Shown piece after piece: positions 62,211-64,000 of a DNA stretch of 64,000 bases. A program made the position numbers and the translations under genes. Under the pieces are notes generated by a model. That model was not told where the DNA came from and did no database searches. It saw only the letters and a program-made list of their open reading frames with translations. The DNA is from Asticcacaulis endophyticus (lineage in GTDB: Bacteria > Pseudomonadota > Alphaproteobacteria > Caulobacterales > Caulobacteraceae): assembly GCF_014652575.1 (NCBI RefSeq), contig NZ_BMZB01000001.1, positions 434,001-498,000 of the forward strand, given 5' to 3'. Position 1 is the stretch's first letter, and each line of letters starts with the position of its first letter.

Positions 62211-62239
62211 CGCCCCCGTTATCAAACGGGGGCGTTTTT
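62211..62239 (+). terminator. Terminator of terC
   Basis: CGCCCCCGTT (62211-62220) and AACGGGGGCG (62225-62234) form a perfect 10-bp stem with loop ATCA, followed by TTTTT. Confidence 0.85.
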
Positions 62240-62252
62240 ATGAGAGGGACAG

Positions 62253-62876
62253 ATGTGCGGACGCTTTAAACGCCACAGCAAATTCTGGGAACGGATCTTT
62301 GAGATCCTCAGCATGACCGCGCCTGCCCCGGACGTGAGCGGCGATGATGAAATCCGCCCCACCGACCTTTATCCGATTATCGGCGCGCGGCCGGAGGGTT
62401 ATGCCGTAGGGCCCGCCCGCTGGAGCCTTATTCCGCGTAGCCACGTTGGGCCTATAAAAGAGTTTAAACTGACGACCTTTAATGCCCGCATCGAGACCGC
62501 CGCCACATCAAAGGTGTTTGAAACGCCGTGGCGCAAGCGCCATTGCCTGGTGCCCGCCGACGCCTTTTGGGAATGGTCGGGCGACAAGGGCCAGAAGCAA
62601 AAATGGCAAATCACCCGCGCCGATAATCATCCGCTGATGTTTGCAGGGCTGTGGGATCGAACTGAGAGCACCGACGGCCCTGTCACCAGTTTCACCCTGC
62701 TGACCCGTCCAGCCGGTGAAGACATGGCCCCCATCCATACCCGCGAACCGGTGATTTTACACCCGGATCAGTGGCGGGACTGGCTTGATCTCAACTCTCT
62801 GCCCGACCTGTCGCAACCGGCAAAGGCAAGCACCTTTCGCGCTCTGGCAGTGACCACCAGCGGTTCATTGTTATAG
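62253..62876 (+). CDS. SRAP-family abasic-site protein (YedK/HMCES-like)
   Basis: A 207-residue protein that cross-links to abasic sites in single-stranded DNA and protects them. The catalytic Cys2 follows the initiator Met in MCGRF. Further signatures are TTFNARIETAAT near residue 74, CLVPADAFWEW near residue 97 and the active-site His in MAPIHTREPVIL near residue 160. It begins 14 bases after the terC terminator T run and overlaps the priA end tail to tail by 6 bases. Confidence 0.93.
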   Translation: MCGRFKRHSKFWERIFEILSMTAPAPDVSGDDEIRPTDLYPIIGARPEGYAVGPARWSLIPRSHVGPIKEFKLTTFNARIETAATSKVFETPWRKRHCLVPADAFWEWSGDKGQKQKWQITRADNHPLMFAGLWDRTESTDGPVTSFTLLTRPAGEDMAPIHTREPVILHPDQWRDWLDLNSLPDLSQPAKASTFRALAVTTSGSLL

Positions 62877-64000
62877 AAAACTATACGGATCGATATCCGT
62901 GACCAGACGGATAATATTGGGCTTTTTCACGGTTCTCAGCCACGCCGCCATAAAGCCCTGAAGGTCGCGGTTACGGTCAGCCCGCACCAGAAAGCGCTTA
63001 CGCCACTGCCCGCGCACCAGACTTAGGGGCGCATCAGCCGGCCCGTAAACTTCTACCCCATCAGTATTGGGAATGGTCAGCGCCAGTTCGCGCGAAAACC
63101 GGTTCAGTTCGGCCTGATCCTTTGACGACATGATCACCGCCGCCAGCCGCCCGAACGGCGGAAACTTGGCCAGTTCCCGCGTCATTTGTTCATAGGCATA
63201 AAAAGCTTCGCGGTCCTGAGCCTTAAGGGCCTGCATGACCGGATGTTCGGGGCTGTAGGTTTGCAGCAGGGCCTTGCCCGCCTTATGCGCCCGTCCGGCC
63301 CGACCGGTCGCCTGAGCCAGTAACTGAAACGTCCGCTCTGCCGCCCGCAGGTCTCCGCCCTTGAGGCCCAGATCAGCATCGACAATACCGACCAAGGTCA
63401 GATTGAGGAAGTTATGGCCTTTGGCCGCCGCCTGAGTGGCGACCAGTATATCGGTGTCATGATCCTGCACCCGCTTGATCAGGGCTTCGGATGAGGCGGC
63501 ATCGGGCGTAGTGTCGGAGGAGAAAATCTCCGCTCGCGCCGCCGGAAAGCGCGACCGCACTTCTTCCAATATTCGCTCCACCCCCGGCCCGATCGCCGCC
63601 AGACTGTCGAGTGCGCCGCAGTGCGGACAGCGATCTGGTTTTTTCATCGAAAACCCGGTCAGGTGGCAGACCAGCCGCCCTGTCGCGCGATGTTCCACCA
63701 GCCAGCTATCGGTATTCGGCGCCGTCATGCGCTCCCCGCACGCCCGACACAGCACCAGCGGCGCATAACCGCGCCGGTTGAGGAACAGCAGCACCTGCTC
63801 CTTGCGCGCCAGAGTATGTTCAATCTCAGCCACCAGAGGTGCTGACAGCCACAGCGGATCGCCCATCTCGGTCTTACCCGGAGGATGGACCTTCATATCA
63901 ATCAGGTGAATATCCGGCAGTTGCGCCGTACCGTGGCGTTCGGTGAGCCGTATCCACTCATAACGCCCCTTTTGGGCATTGCTCAGGCTTTCCAGCGACG
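62871..64000 (-). CDS. priA: Primosomal protein N' (PriA helicase), 5' part outside window
   Basis: The C-terminal 376 codons of the replication-restart helicase. The frame is open to the window edge. LSNAQKGRYEWIRL and AQLPDIHLIDM precede the first internal Met at 63896. Zinc-binding cysteines are seen in CRACGERM and CPHCG, with motif IV-VI stretches VATQAAAKGHNFLNLTLVGIVDADLGLKGGDLRAAER and ATGRAGRAHK. The C-terminus ends NIIRLVTDIDPYSFL, typical of PriA. It reloads DnaB at stalled forks. Proximity to atpH is seen in Caulobacter relatives. Confidence 0.95.
   Translation of the reverse strand, partial: SLESLSNAQKGRYEWIRLTERHGTAQLPDIHLIDMKVHPPGKTEMGDPLWLSAPLVAEIEHTLARKEQVLLFLNRRGYAPLVLCRACGERMTAPNTDSWLVEHRATGRLVCHLTGFSMKKPDRCPHCGALDSLAAIGPGVERILEEVRSRFPAARAEIFSSDTTPDAASSEALIKRVQDHDTDILVATQAAAKGHNFLNLTLVGIVDADLGLKGGDLRAAERTFQLLAQATGRAGRAHKAGKALLQTYSPEHPVMQALKAQDREAFYAYEQMTRELAKFPPFGRLAAVIMSSKDQAELNRFSRELALTIPNTDGVEVYGPADAPLSLVRGQWRKRFLVRADRNRDLQGFMAAWLRTVKKPNIIRLVTDIDPYSFL

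Overview
The window is chromosomal DNA from an alphaproteobacterium, most likely a member of the Caulobacteraceae such as Asticcacaulis or a close relative. The evidence is the housekeeping order rplU-rpmA-GNAT-obgE-nadD-rsfS-rlmH-EnvC-like-ctpA-DUF610-rppH, an isolated F1 operon atpHAGDC close to priA, a two-domain CysG followed by DUF2849-cysI-DUF934-cysH, and a pseudaminic acid pathway of the kind Caulobacter uses for flagellin. Genes are dense on both strands. No rRNA, tRNA, CRISPR array, insertion sequence or prophage was recognised.

Layout. 1-9.4 kb: the end of a cysteine synthase gene, a LysR regulator, a thioredoxin-reductase-like ferredoxin/flavodoxin reductase, a small GFA/DUF4287 group, then the sulfate assimilation operon cysG-DUF2849-cysI-DUF934-cysH. 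9.5-17.9 kb: a DUF1579 protein, then gltB, gltD and amtB (ammonium uptake and assimilation). 18-22.1 kb: a sugar aminotransferase, an aldehyde dehydrogenase of the 2-oxoglutarate-semialdehyde type behind a LacI-like operator, a small secreted protein and msrB. 22.1-35.4 kb: the accessory core of the window, with all six pseudaminic acid genes (pseB, C, H, G, I, F) interleaved with two KAS III enzymes, an acyl carrier protein, an SDR, an alpha/beta hydrolase, a Rieske oxygenase and a PhyH dioxygenase, plus a NYN-domain protein and a WecG/TagA-type glycosyltransferase. 35.5-44.5 kb: cell-envelope and miscellaneous genes (OmpA lipoprotein, membrane-anchored trypsin-like protease, 2OG oxygenase, M2 peptidase, mtgA, WD40 protein, His-rich CobW GTPase). 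44.8-54.8 kb: the rplU-to-rppH housekeeping run, interrupted by an unusual glycine-rich secreted protein. 54.8-64 kb: a clan-A-like glycoside hydrolase, atpCDGAH, terC, a SRAP protein and the partial priA.

The most interesting content is the seven-gene overlapping operon at 22.1-28.6 kb with its divergent ACP-PhyH-pseF partner. It looks like a pathway that builds and oxidises a dedicated acyl group and attaches it to a nonulosonic acid, possibly through the PseH-like transferase. A second theme is RNA structure. The atpA-atpG and atpD-atpC spacers each hold three consecutive hairpins. The start codon and Shine-Dalgarno of the TagA-like gene lie inside a 13-bp perfect stem. Several families of short palindromic repeats are scattered between genes. 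All calls come from reading the sequence; no database search was run.
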